A DNA stretch of 35,967 nucleotides from Promethearchaeota archaeon. GTDB taxonomy: Archaea; Asgardarchaeota; Thorarchaeia; Thorarchaeales; Thorarchaeaceae. This document shows, one piece after another, positions 1 to 9,900 of the stretch. Within the stretch, counting starts at the first letter, position 1. The number at the start of each line of letters is the position of its first letter. The translations under genes were made by a program, and so were the position numbers. The stretch is taken from contig JALVPN010000067.1 of assembly GCA_027031765.1 (NCBI GenBank), positions 1 to 35,967 of the forward strand. Reading direction: 5' to 3'. The notes below the pieces were generated by a model. The model was not told where the DNA came from, searched no databases, and saw nothing but the letters and a program-made list of their open reading frames with translations.

Positions 1-1
1 G

Positions 2-1609
2 CGGTGGGCGCTGCTCGGGGTGGGGAGTGCGGTCGGGGTCATCATCACCATAGTGGTAGCAACCGGGGCGTCGAGGGTCGTGCATCTAGAACGGGTGCTG
101 CTGGCAAGTGTGGGGCCCATTGCAGGCCTGTTCAACTTCATCCTCCTGATGGCGTTCATGAGTTCTGTCATGGTCAGTGCTGGAGTGGTGGCCCAGAGCA
201 GCAGGATGGAGTACCTCCTAGTCCTACCCATCCCTGCCAGGACGGTCTTCCTTGAAAAGAGCATTGTGGTGACCGTCTATGCGTCGCTGCTCTGGCTGTT
301 TGCAGGCACATCTGTAGTGACCGGCATTGCCGTGGCGTCCGACCACCCGGTGGCCCTTCTGGGAGTGCCACTGTTCGTCGGCCTCGTGTTCACGCTGGTA
401 GCACTTGGCGTGAGTGCTGGCGGCCTTGTCGGTCTGGTGATTGCCCGGCTGGTGGCAGGCCGCCGCACGCTGAAACAGGTCGGGTACGCAATAATGACAG
501 CCGCCACCATGCTCATGTCGGTGTCGTTCTACTACTGGATGTACGCCACTCCGGACAATAAGGACTTCTGGACGCCCCTCCTGGAGGTGGCCTCGCAGGT
601 CGGGTTCACGGCGACCACGACGCCGGGCTACTTTGCGGCCTACGCCTGTCTGCACACCCTCGCAGGCGCCGCGGTCGGGCTCCCGACCATCATGGCGGTG
701 GGCGTGACGGCCGCGGTTGCAGTGCTACTGCTGCAGGTGAATGCGCTCGTGAGCGAGAGAGCACACTATAGTGGATGGCTCAACACCGTCCCGTCCAGAC
801 GTGACAGGTCAGGAGAGCAGCAGGAACACCCGGTGCGACGGACATGGGGACCGCGTCTGCTCCCTGTGCTCAGGACAAGCACCACAACTGAGGCCGCTGC
901 ATGGTACACGGTCACGGTGGTACGGCGTGACGCCAGAGTGCTGACGAGGTACCTGTTGGGGCCACTGATGTGTGCAGTCTGGCTGGTGGTCCCCTTCACG
1001 ACCGGGGCGTTCATGGAGGTCACGGATGTGCTGCTCTTTGTCGTGGTCGTCCCCTTCGCAACGCAGTATGCAATGTACTTTGCAGGGTACGAGCTCGTCT
1101 TCGAAGGCTCCAACCTCATGAACCTCCAGCTGGCGGCTACGAACATGGAGGAGTATGTCAGGGGCAAGGTCTACGTCGCGCTAGTACCATCGTCTGTTGT
1201 GGGGTGCATCGTTGCCGTCATCACGGTCATTGTCAACTGGGACATGTGGCCACTGGCGCCACTCATCCCGCTCGCAGCCCTGACCACGGCACTCATGGCC
1301 GGTGCCATATCTGCCGACGTGGCCGCAGAACATGGTGAGTTCACGGCTGACCGCATGCTGGTACGCGAGAGGGGCGTCTCAGTACAGCCCCCGCTGAAGG
1401 GGCTGGCATCACTGAAAATGAACATCATACCACAAGTGCTCGCACTTGCTGCACTCTCCTTGATCCTCGCGGCGGACTACACAGCCGGCCCCCTGCTTGC
1501 GTACGTCGTCTTCGCCGGTTACGCCCTCGTGTGCTGGCGGATGTCCAAGAGGTACACACGGAGTGCCGGGCTCCGGCTTGCCAAGATGGAGTGCACCAGG
1601 TACCTGTAG
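2..1609 (+). CDS. ABC-2-type transporter permease-like multi-pass membrane protein (5' truncated by window edge)
   Basis: Long ORF with many hydrophobic segments. The reading frame stays open from the listed GTG (20) back to base 2, so the N-terminus is probably outside the window. The segment 'SSRMEYLLVLPIPARTVFLEKSIVV' resembles ABC-2 permeases. Confidence 0.7.
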   Translation, partial: RWALLGVGSAVGVIITIVVATGASRVVHLERVLLASVGPIAGLFNFILLMAFMSSVMVSAGVVAQSSRMEYLLVLPIPARTVFLEKSIVVTVYASLLWLFAGTSVVTGIAVASDHPVALLGVPLFVGLVFTLVALGVSAGGLVGLVIARLVAGRRTLKQVGYAIMTAATMLMSVSFYYWMYATPDNKDFWTPLLEVASQVGFTATTTPGYFAAYACLHTLAGAAVGLPTIMAVGVTAAVAVLLLQVNALVSERAHYSGWLNTVPSRRDRSGEQQEHPVRRTWGPRLLPVLRTSTTTEAAAWYTVTVVRRDARVLTRYLLGPLMCAVWLVVPFTTGAFMEVTDVLLFVVVVPFATQYAMYFAGYELVFEGSNLMNLQLAATNMEEYVRGKVYVALVPSSVVGCIVAVITVIVNWDMWPLAPLIPLAALTTALMAGAISADVAAEHGEFTADRMLVRERGVSVQPPLKGLASLKMNIIPQVLALAALSLILAADYTAGPLLAYVVFAGYALVCWRMSKRYTRSAGLRLAKMECTRYL

Positions 1610-1749
1610 TACTGGAGGCAGACGATTCGTGGGGTATGTACCAGTCCTCGCACAGACTGACAGGCCACAGGACGACGCGGGACGCGACATCGGGGCAGTC
1701 GGCCCACAGGGGGGCCTGGCAGCTGTGAGCCCACCCGTCCGCCCACAGA

Positions 1750-2634
1750 TCAGATGTGTAGCCTTGTGAAGGCTGCGGGCCACACCACGATGCCTACCAC
1801 TGCCGTTACGGCATAGCGCAGTGCACGCGCCCAAGTGTACTCGCTTGCAAGGAAGGAGGACAGGCCCACCATCACACCAATTACGAGCAGCAGACCGAGG
1901 ACTACCCGCAGTACCAGCCGCCACCTGTCAACAGTGGGCTGGTCCTGGAAACCGACCAGGCGGCGTTCCGCAGGAAGGCCGACAGCAGCCCCCATTATGA
2001 GGCCACCGACCGCCCCGAAGTTGTCACTGGGGACAGAGAACACCATGTCAGTGACGAGAGTGGAGAGGAGTCCGAAGAGGAACATGCCTCCATACAGGTA
2101 CGTGTCAGGCACTGTGCTGACCCAGCGGCTCACTGGCCCACTGGCGACCACCTGGAGGACAAGTAAGCAGAGACCAATGCCCCAGCCGAGTATGACGTCG
2201 CCCAGGTAGTGCACGCCGAGATAGACCCGTGACACGCCTATGAGCACCACAAGTACTGTGGAGACCACAACGGCAGCGGTGCTGCCCACGCGACGTGAGA
2301 GCCAGCCGAACAGGACAACGGAGTTCTGAGAGTGCCCGCTGGGCGTGCTGTAGTTCGATGCAGACACGCCCTCATACCAGTACGACTGTGGCGGTCGTTC
2401 TACTGCGAGGAGTGCCTTCAGCCAGAAGTTCAGTACGACCGACACCAATAGGACATACATGGTGACGATAGCTTCGCGTTTCCGCACTGCCCAGTAGCCT
2501 GTGAGGATGAGGACGACGTAGAAGAGCTCGGAGCCGAGCTGTGTGACTGCAATGAACAACGGCCCTGCCCAGGGGAGCATCTCACGTAGGACTGTCGTGA
2601 GTCCGGGGTCGAAGAACAACCTTGCTACCTCCAC
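1750..2634 (-). CDS. PAP2-superfamily membrane phosphatase
   Basis: Complete PAP2 motif set: KALLAVERP (KX6RP), PSGH, SRVYLGVHYLGD (SRX5HX3D), plus several TM segments. Confidence 0.9.
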   Translation of the reverse strand: MEVARLFFDPGLTTVLREMLPWAGPLFIAVTQLGSELFYVVLILTGYWAVRKREAIVTMYVLLVSVVLNFWLKALLAVERPPQSYWYEGVSASNYSTPSGHSQNSVVLFGWLSRRVGSTAAVVVSTVLVVLIGVSRVYLGVHYLGDVILGWGIGLCLLVLQVVASGPVSRWVSTVPDTYLYGGMFLFGLLSTLVTDMVFSVPSDNFGAVGGLIMGAAVGLPAERRLVGFQDQPTVDRWRLVLRVVLGLLLVIGVMVGLSSFLASEYTWARALRYAVTAVVGIVVWPAAFTRLHI

Positions 2635-2662
2635 AGCTGGTGACCCAGTGTGCTGTCCTCAG

Positions 2663-4498
2663 TCAAAAAGTGTGCTGTCCTACAAGGTCGCGCAACCCAA
2701 GGGAGTCTATCCGCTGGTCAGAGGGCATGCCAGTCTCCCTGTCCCAGTCACGGTAGGCGTACCAGACCTCCAGCTGGGCACCTACATCCGGGACGTGTCC
2801 TCCAGTCGGCCCCTCAAGTGGGCGGAGGAGCAGTTCTGGTAGCTGCTCACCCTTCGGGTCGTATCCCAGACGCATTGCCAAGAGCCGCTGCAGTGTGAAG
2901 ATACGCTCGCCGGTGGTCGCTACGTCTTTCACCGAGTACGGGATCCCCGTGACGAGGGCCAACAGATGTGCAAGGACATCGCCGTGTACCGGGTAGAAGT
3001 GACAGACCAGGGCCGAGTTTGTCACACAGCGGAAGTCCTGCAGGCGTGCGGCCACCTCGGCCTCGTTCGCGAAACGGTCGGTACTCACTATGTCCATGCT
3101 GGGGTCGCTCAGTCCCATCTGTACGGCGTACATGTCGCCAGTCATATGACAGGCGCCGCGCGGCGAGGTGGCGTACACCACGGCCATGCCGGAAAAGCCC
3201 CGTGGGTCATGCACCGGGGTCTCCAGCCCATGGACCTGAACCGCAAGGTGCTCCACACCGTGCCTGCGGGCAAACTCAAGGGCCCCGAGCGCGAGCTCAG
3301 CGCCCACACCCTCACAGTGTGCAATCTTACGGGTCAGCTCCACAGCCGCACCAACATCGCCCCATCTCGGCTCGATGCCGTCGAGGTCGTCTGCAGTGAT
3401 GTGCCCCTTATCGAACAGGTAGTAGACCATGGACAGGACATTCCCACCAGAAATAGTGTCGATGCCCAAGAGGTTGTGCATGCGGTTGAGGTACACCAGG
3501 GCCTCAAGGTTGTCGTTCAGGAGGAGCGAGCCCAGTGCGCATGTGCTCTCGTACTCGGGCGCTCCGCAGCGTGGTACTCTGAACTCACCTTCAGTGACCT
3601 CGACCAGCTGGCGGCAGCCCACGGGGCAGCCCAGGCAACCAGTCTTGCCCACACGGATGGTCTCGCTGACAGTGACGCCGCTAATTGCAGTGGCATCAAA
3701 GTCCGATACTGTGTAGTACCCGGCGGGCATCGAGCCGTACAGCATATTCGCCATGTCCACGAAACCGGCAGAACCGAGGTCAGAGTACATGCGTACAGTG
3801 GCGTCGTCGCGCAGCTCCTCTTTGAGGGCCCTCACAGCCTGCAATAGGCCATCAGGGTCGGCAACAGGCACCGTCTGGTCCGTGCCGCGCACCACAAGGG
3901 CCTTGAGCCGCTTCGAGCCCATCACAGCACCCATGCCGGTGCGCCCGGCAGTCCGCTCATTGTCTACAACAATGCATGCATACCTCACGAGGTTCTCACC
4001 GGCAATACCAATCCGTGCGATGGCATACTTGTCACTCACCATCGACCGGTCAATGAGTCGGTAGCACTCCTCTGTGTCCGTCCCCCAGAGCTCGCCGGCG
4101 TCACGTATCTCGACCTCCGCCCCACGGACGACAATATAGCACGGCGACTCGGCACGGCCAGTTATGAGTATCCCGTCGTAGCCAGCACGCCTGATCCCGG
4201 TTGGCAGACGGCCCCCGAACACACTGTACCCGAGGAGGCCTGTGAGGGGTGAACGTGCACACACCACAGCCTTGCTGCTTGTCGGGACCCGTGTCCCAGT
4301 GAGGGGGCCGGTGATGAAGAGCAGGGGGTTCTCGGCCCCGAGCGGGTCGGTCGTGGCACCTATCATGTCCCAGAGCAGCCTGGTACCGAGGCCCACCCCA
4401 CCAAGGAAGTCCCGGAGCAGGTCGGGGTCGAGGGTGACGATGTCGGTGGAGGCGATGGTCAGGTCTATGTTGAGGAGGCGCCCCCAGTAGCCATACAC
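2663..4498 (-). CDS. Aldehyde ferredoxin oxidoreductase (AOR family, tungsten/molybdopterin enzyme)
   Basis: 611 aa. N-terminus 'MYGYWGRLLNIDLT...FLGGVGLGTRLLWD', [4Fe-4S] motif CLGCPVGC (CX2CX3C), and a late Cys in 'SALVCHF', as in AOR. Confidence 0.93.
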   Translation of the reverse strand: MYGYWGRLLNIDLTIASTDIVTLDPDLLRDFLGGVGLGTRLLWDMIGATTDPLGAENPLLFITGPLTGTRVPTSSKAVVCARSPLTGLLGYSVFGGRLPTGIRRAGYDGILITGRAESPCYIVVRGAEVEIRDAGELWGTDTEECYRLIDRSMVSDKYAIARIGIAGENLVRYACIVVDNERTAGRTGMGAVMGSKRLKALVVRGTDQTVPVADPDGLLQAVRALKEELRDDATVRMYSDLGSAGFVDMANMLYGSMPAGYYTVSDFDATAISGVTVSETIRVGKTGCLGCPVGCRQLVEVTEGEFRVPRCGAPEYESTCALGSLLLNDNLEALVYLNRMHNLLGIDTISGGNVLSMVYYLFDKGHITADDLDGIEPRWGDVGAAVELTRKIAHCEGVGAELALGALEFARRHGVEHLAVQVHGLETPVHDPRGFSGMAVVYATSPRGACHMTGDMYAVQMGLSDPSMDIVSTDRFANEAEVAARLQDFRCVTNSALVCHFYPVHGDVLAHLLALVTGIPYSVKDVATTGERIFTLQRLLAMRLGYDPKGEQLPELLLRPLEGPTGGHVPDVGAQLEVWYAYRDWDRETGMPSDQRIDSLGLRDLVGQHTF

Positions 4499-4510
4499 GA
4501 GTGGCCTCTC

Positions 4511-5683
4511 CTAGAAGTCGATACTACGTCCCTCCCACATGTACTCGAAGAACCTGCGAATGTCGGCCTCACTTGGTGAGCGAGGGTTCATTGTCAGGCT
4601 GGAGTCGGCCATGCAGAACTCGACGAGGGACTGTATCTTTGAGGCGAACGTGTCCTCTGGGATACCAGCCGCACGGATGTTCGTTGGGACGCCAACATCA
4701 GACATCAACTGGCGCGTGCGAGTGGCAAAGCGGAGTGACACATCGTGTGGGTCGCCACCATGGATACCGACAGCAGCTGCAAGTCCTGCATACTGTCTGG
4801 CGACACTCTCGTCCTGCCGGTGGTTGTACTCGACCGTATAGGGAAGGGCAAGGCCGACAGCCAGGCCGTGGTGGAGGCCCAGGACAGGGCCCATGGAGTG
4901 GCCCAACGAGTGTGCGAGTGCGACCTGGGAATTACTGAACGCCATGCCAGCAAGGCAGGCGGCAACAAGCATGTTCTCACGGGCCGCGAGGTCGTCCGGG
5001 GAGTCGACAGAGCGTGGCAGCCACTCGAACACCATCCGGACAGCCTGGACGGCGCAGGCGTCAGAAAAGGGGTTCTTCCATTGTGACACATAGGCCTCTA
5101 CGGCATGACAGAGTGCATCCATGCCGGTGTTGGCAGTGAGCGTCGGTGGGAGCGACCTTGTCAGTGATGGGTCGAGAATGGCTATGTCGGGGACGAGCTC
5201 ACGGTTGGACGTCCCCATCTTGCGACCGGTCTCGTCCTCACGTATTACGATGGCCTTTGTGACCTCGGACCCTGTGCCGGTAGTCGTGGGGACGCAGATC
5301 AGTCTGGCCCGGTTGCGCAGGTCGAGGGGTTGCAGTGGTGACACGGCCTGGATGTCCATCTGGGGGTGCTCGTAGAGAATCCATGCGGCCTTCGCAGTGT
5401 CCATGACACTACCACCACCCACGGCAATAATCCAGTCAGGACCGAACCTGCGCATTGCATCCGCAGCCTCGCGCACCAAGGACTCAGTAGGGTCTGACTG
5501 TACCTGGTCCCAGACAGCGATTGACCACCTGCGACGGGACAGGGTCTCGACAATCCTGTCCGGGATGCCCAGGCGATACACGGTGCGGTCAGTCACTATG
5601 AATGCCCTGCAGCCGCAGATTGACTCCACTTCGGACAGGGCGTCCTCTCCAAAGACGACCTTTGGGATATCGAACCACCACAA
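4511..5683 (-). CDS. Iron-containing (group III) alcohol dehydrogenase
   Basis: 'FDIPKVVFGEDAL', 'GGGSVMDTAKA', metal-ligand region 'NTGMDALCHAVEAYVS...LAHSLGHSMGPVLGLHHGLAVGLALP'. Confidence 0.93.
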   Translation of the reverse strand: MWWFDIPKVVFGEDALSEVESICGCRAFIVTDRTVYRLGIPDRIVETLSRRRWSIAVWDQVQSDPTESLVREAADAMRRFGPDWIIAVGGGSVMDTAKAAWILYEHPQMDIQAVSPLQPLDLRNRARLICVPTTTGTGSEVTKAIVIREDETGRKMGTSNRELVPDIAILDPSLTRSLPPTLTANTGMDALCHAVEAYVSQWKNPFSDACAVQAVRMVFEWLPRSVDSPDDLAARENMLVAACLAGMAFSNSQVALAHSLGHSMGPVLGLHHGLAVGLALPYTVEYNHRQDESVARQYAGLAAAVGIHGGDPHDVSLRFATRTRQLMSDVGVPTNIRAAGIPEDTFASKIQSLVEFCMADSSLTMNPRSPSEADIRRFFEYMWEGRSIDF

Positions 5684-5761
5684 ACGCGGCGACCTCCAGA
5701 CTGTGTAGAGGGCAATCGGTGAAACAGCGCCCCTGCTACAGTGGGACTGGGAACGATTACT

Positions 5762-6859
5762 TCAATCCTTCGAATGGATTACGGATGCGTTGATGTTTCT
5801 GAGCGTGGACACTGCCCCTGCAACAATGTCCTCGACCAGCGACGCAACACTTGGGAGGTCGTTGATGCGGCCGACCACTTCGCCACCGAACATGAGTGCA
5901 GAGTCCTCGTCACCGTCCAGGAGGGCGTCGAAGCCGTCCCGCTCGAGAGATAGTATCTCCTCGTTCGACTCGACGGGCTCGCCCAAGAAGAACCGCGGTG
6001 CGTCCTTGATGGTGCGCTCAACTATCATCTCGGCACGCCGGTTGCGGAGGAACCGCATTGGGCCAAACAGGCCGCGACCGGTCAGCGTCTGCCGCTCCTC
6101 GCGTCTCACCACGGCCTCTTTCCAGACGGGCTCAAAGTCGCTCTCGCGAGTGGCTATGAACCGGGTCCCCATCTGAATCCCCTTGGCACCTAGGCACAGT
6201 GCTGCTGCAAGGGTGGCGCCGTCACAGAAACCCCCGGCAGCCACGACAGGAGTCCGCACGACCCGGGCAACTGCCGGGACGAGCACCATGGAATGTACGG
6301 GCTCCCACGAGACATGGGCCCCGCCCTCATGCCCGGATGCCACAATTATGTCCACTCCGGCACGCTCTGCCTTCTTTGCGTGATAGACGGACGGGACAAC
6401 GTGTATCCAGACAAGACCATGCCGGCGCACCCCGGCCCACGGTGCAGGGTTTCCGGCCGAGGTTATCAGGACGCGCAGGTGCCTGGCGACCTGGGAGTCG
6501 GACTCCACCGTCTCGACCACCTTCTCGACGAACATCTTGGATGCCGGCACGAACTCGGAGGCAACGGGTACATTGACGCCGAACACGCCCCCCGACCCGC
6601 GCAGAGCCTCAGTGACCCGGCGTATGGAGGTCTCAAGTAGCACCTCCGGTGGGTCCGGGCCAAAGAGGCGGATGGGGTCGATGGGTGCAGCGTTGGGGAG
6701 GATGGTGGCAGCCATGCCAATACTGCTTATGACACCCAGCGCTCCGGCGCGGGATACGGCGATGGCCAGTCGTTCCGTCTTGTACGGCCCCATGCCACCT
6801 TGGAGTATTGGGTGACAGATGCCAATCACGTCGCAGATCTCTGTCCTGATGAGGGCCAT
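5762..6859 (-). CDS. Nitronate monooxygenase / FabK-like FMN-dependent TIM-barrel protein
   Basis: 'HPILQGGMGP', 'AGALGVISS', 'VASGHEGGAHVS', 'PVVAAGGFCDGATLAAALCLGAKGIQMGTRF' motifs of the 2-nitropropane dioxygenase family. Confidence 0.88.
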   Translation of the reverse strand: MALIRTEICDVIGICHPILQGGMGPYKTERLAIAVSRAGALGVISSIGMAATILPNAAPIDPIRLFGPDPPEVLLETSIRRVTEALRGSGGVFGVNVPVASEFVPASKMFVEKVVETVESDSQVARHLRVLITSAGNPAPWAGVRRHGLVWIHVVPSVYHAKKAERAGVDIIVASGHEGGAHVSWEPVHSMVLVPAVARVVRTPVVAAGGFCDGATLAAALCLGAKGIQMGTRFIATRESDFEPVWKEAVVRREERQTLTGRGLFGPMRFLRNRRAEMIVERTIKDAPRFFLGEPVESNEEILSLERDGFDALLDGDEDSALMFGGEVVGRINDLPSVASLVEDIVAGAVSTLRNINASVIHSKD

Positions 6860-6879
6860 GACTAACGGGTGTGCTCCGC

Positions 6880-6900
6880 TGTGATTTAATTACTGGGTGT
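6880..6900 (-). promoter_or_regulatory. Candidate TATA-like element (AGTAATTAAATC on the minus strand) upstream of the NMO-like gene
   Basis: AT-rich 'TAATTAAAT' about 30 bp upstream of the ATG at 6859, consistent with a leaderless or short-leader archaeal promoter. Confidence 0.35.
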
Positions 6901-6929
6901 CCGCTGACGAGCGTGCATGACATGCGAGG

Positions 6930-9900
6930 CTAGTAGTCATGGTCATCCCCGGGGCCACGGCTGTGGTCACTATTACCATCACTGTAGCTGTCACTGTCAC
7001 TGTAACTATGACTGTCAGTGTAACTGTCATCGTCACTGTAACTGTAACTGTCATCCGGGGACCCATCACTAGGACGACCGGTATGGTCTGGTGCGCCCGC
7101 CGCGTCATGGTGGGGACCGTCAGATGTCGCAGCAAAGGCCCTGCCCGTGTCGCTGTGGCCGTCCTCGGTGGGCCGTCCCTGTGTCTGGTCGTCAGGCTGG
7201 TGCTCCACGGTGACCCCCGCATCTGCAATCTCCTGTAGCGAGGTTGGGGACTGGTGCTTGCGGAGGTAGCCAGTAGCCCTGTCAGCAGCCTTGAGTATCT
7301 TTGAGGTGACAAAGGGGATGACGACGAGGAAGAGCACCGGCATGAGTACGATGACACCAAGAGCATAGCTCCGGAGAAAGTCCATGGTGCTGACGGTGGT
7401 ACCCGCGAGCACTACGAGGAACATGAAGAACTTGATGCGGATCGAGGAGCCAGTCTTGTCCACCAGGTCCATCCGCTCCTCCTCCAAGACGGATGCTGGT
7501 GTGCCCGACTCTCGCATGTGGTCGAGCTTTGCAATGCTCCTGCTCAGCTCCTTGTAGAGGTTGACGACCACTACCACTATGGACGACACGTAGGTGACGA
7601 ATACCGTGAGCATTATTGTGGGCACTGCAACACCACCTACCGTGAACGCCTCACGCAACACGTAGTATTCGAACCACTCGATGTGCTTGCCCCACGCGAA
7701 GATCTGTAGCACCACGAGCGGCACGAACACCAGGTGCCAGAGACCAAAGACCATGCGTCGTGTGCTGACATGTCCGGTGTCGAGGATTGCAGAGTTCGCG
7801 TCCCGGTAGAGCCAGATGCCATAGAGGAGGACCGAGATACCGAGTAGGAGGACGCTCTCAGCCACTGCCAGCGAGTACTGGCCCGCCTCTGCGGACAGCA
7901 CCGAGTGCAGGAGGACGAGGCCGGCAAGGGCAACAATGGACACGTATATGATGTCCATGCGCCTTATGCTGCGGTGCAGGTCCTTGCCCGTGCCGCGGGC
8001 CGAGATTGACGAGGACACCTTGAAGTAGATGAGGAACCCGACCAGACTTATGAGGAAGGAGAGCCCGCTACCAAGTGTGAAGGTCTCGGGGCTCATCGAT
8101 ATCTCGGGCGGTCGGACGCCGATGTAGACCGCCTCGACTGTGCTGCCGGGCTCGCATACCGTGCCGCTTGCGCTGACATGGATGTCGTAGGTGCCGTGCC
8201 CCTCAGCCGGTAATGTGAACACTGCCACGTACTTGCCGGCAGTGGATGTTTCCGTCGCATTCAGCACCTGGTCCTGGAAGGACACTGTGATGGAGAGGTT
8301 GCTGAGCGGTTCGCCATACAGGTCGGTGGCCCATACCGTTACTGCGACCGTGTCGCCCTGCACGGGGGTCTCCGGTGACAACTCCACGACCAGCACCGGC
8401 TGCCCCTTCACAATGATGAGACCCTGTACGGTGTGACTGTAGTCGACCAATGGATGTGCAATCACCACCATGTACTCGTATTGACCGGGCTGCCAGCCCA
8501 CGGTGGACAGTGTGGTCACGAATGTGCCGTTGTCAAGGCCATCCAAGTTAGACATGGAGTCGCGTATCACAATGCTGACCGATATGTTGGGGACGGGGTT
8601 GCCAGCAGTGTCAAAGAGGTTGACGACAAAGTGAATACTGTCCTCGCCCTGCACGAACTCCGTAGAGTTGGAGGGCGACACCACACTGACAACAGCCTCA
8701 CTGCGCACCCCTACTGTCGTATGGTAGTCACTCGGTACAACGTACCGCCCGCTGAGCTGTACGACCAGGGGATACTCCCTTGGCGGCCCTGAAACGGGCA
8801 GTGTGACGGACAGCGTGTTGCTCCCAGAGTGGTGTCCCGAGAGCACCTGGCCCTGGAATGTCAGCGTCCAGTTGAACTCTGTCACCGGGTTCATGTACAG
8901 GTCGGTTGCCACGACCGTGAACGTCACGACATCGCCGACACGCACGGGCGTGCCATACTCGACACTGATGGTAGCATGGCCAGTAACGACCAGTTCAAGG
9001 TACTGTTCCACTGCGTACAGGTGGCTGTGGACCACTGTGAGACGTACGGAGTACGTGCCGAGTGGCAGGCCGACAGTACTGATGTCGAGGGCATAGACAC
9101 CAGGCGATACTGCCACAAGCCGGTATGAACTGCCATGGAGGTGGATGGTACAGTTGACGCCCGCTATCAGGTCACCAATACCATCTGTCACATTGACAAT
9201 GAAGGGGACACTCGTACCCTGCGCTGTGACACTCCCCTGGGCTGGTGAGACCACGGTCACATTTGCAGTACTGTACACGTGTACTGTCCACGAGCTGTTC
9301 ACAGTGGCCACGTGGGGTCCAGAAACAGTCAGGGAGAGGTCATACACCCCTGGCGCCACTGCGGGGGTCCAGCCCCACACGAGGACATAGTCATCGGACG
9401 TACCGGAAACGGTAATAGAGTCACCAAAGGCAATGGTGTAGGAGAACCCATTGACAGGGCTACCATACTGGTCGGTGACCGTGAACTTGAACTGTGCGGG
9501 CTCGGTGTTGCGCAGTGGGCTGGGATCAGTGACGAGGCTGACCGTGGGAGTGCCTTGGAGCAGGAGCTCACCTGTTGTCGCCCATTCGGCCATGAACTCG
9601 TGTTCGACAGACACCGTGTAGTTGTACGTCCTCAGAGGCAGGCCCACAGTGGCAACAAGGCCGGAGTACACACCGTCCCCGACCTCGTCCAGGAAGTACG
9701 TACCACCATTCAGTGACACATGCACGGTTGCTCCGGTGACCAGGTATCCGGCGAGGTCACGCAGCACGAGTGTGAAGTTCACAGCATCGCCTTGGGCAAC
9801 GGTCACACTGGGGGCCGGTGACACGAAGGAAACATTGCTCATACCAAGGACTCTGATTGTGGTGGTCTGCAACGACAGGTAGACATAGTCACCGACAAAG

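Noticed and set aside
2966-3847. 293-aa plus-strand ORF opposite AOR
   Set aside because: Antisense to a well-supported AOR gene; no recognisable motifs.
6939-7238. Plus-strand ORF 'MVIPGATAVVTITITVAVTVTVTMTVSVTV...' resembling a hydrophobic beta or TM peptide
   Set aside because: It is the antisense of the Ser/Tyr/Asp hexamer-repeat tail; low complexity explains it.
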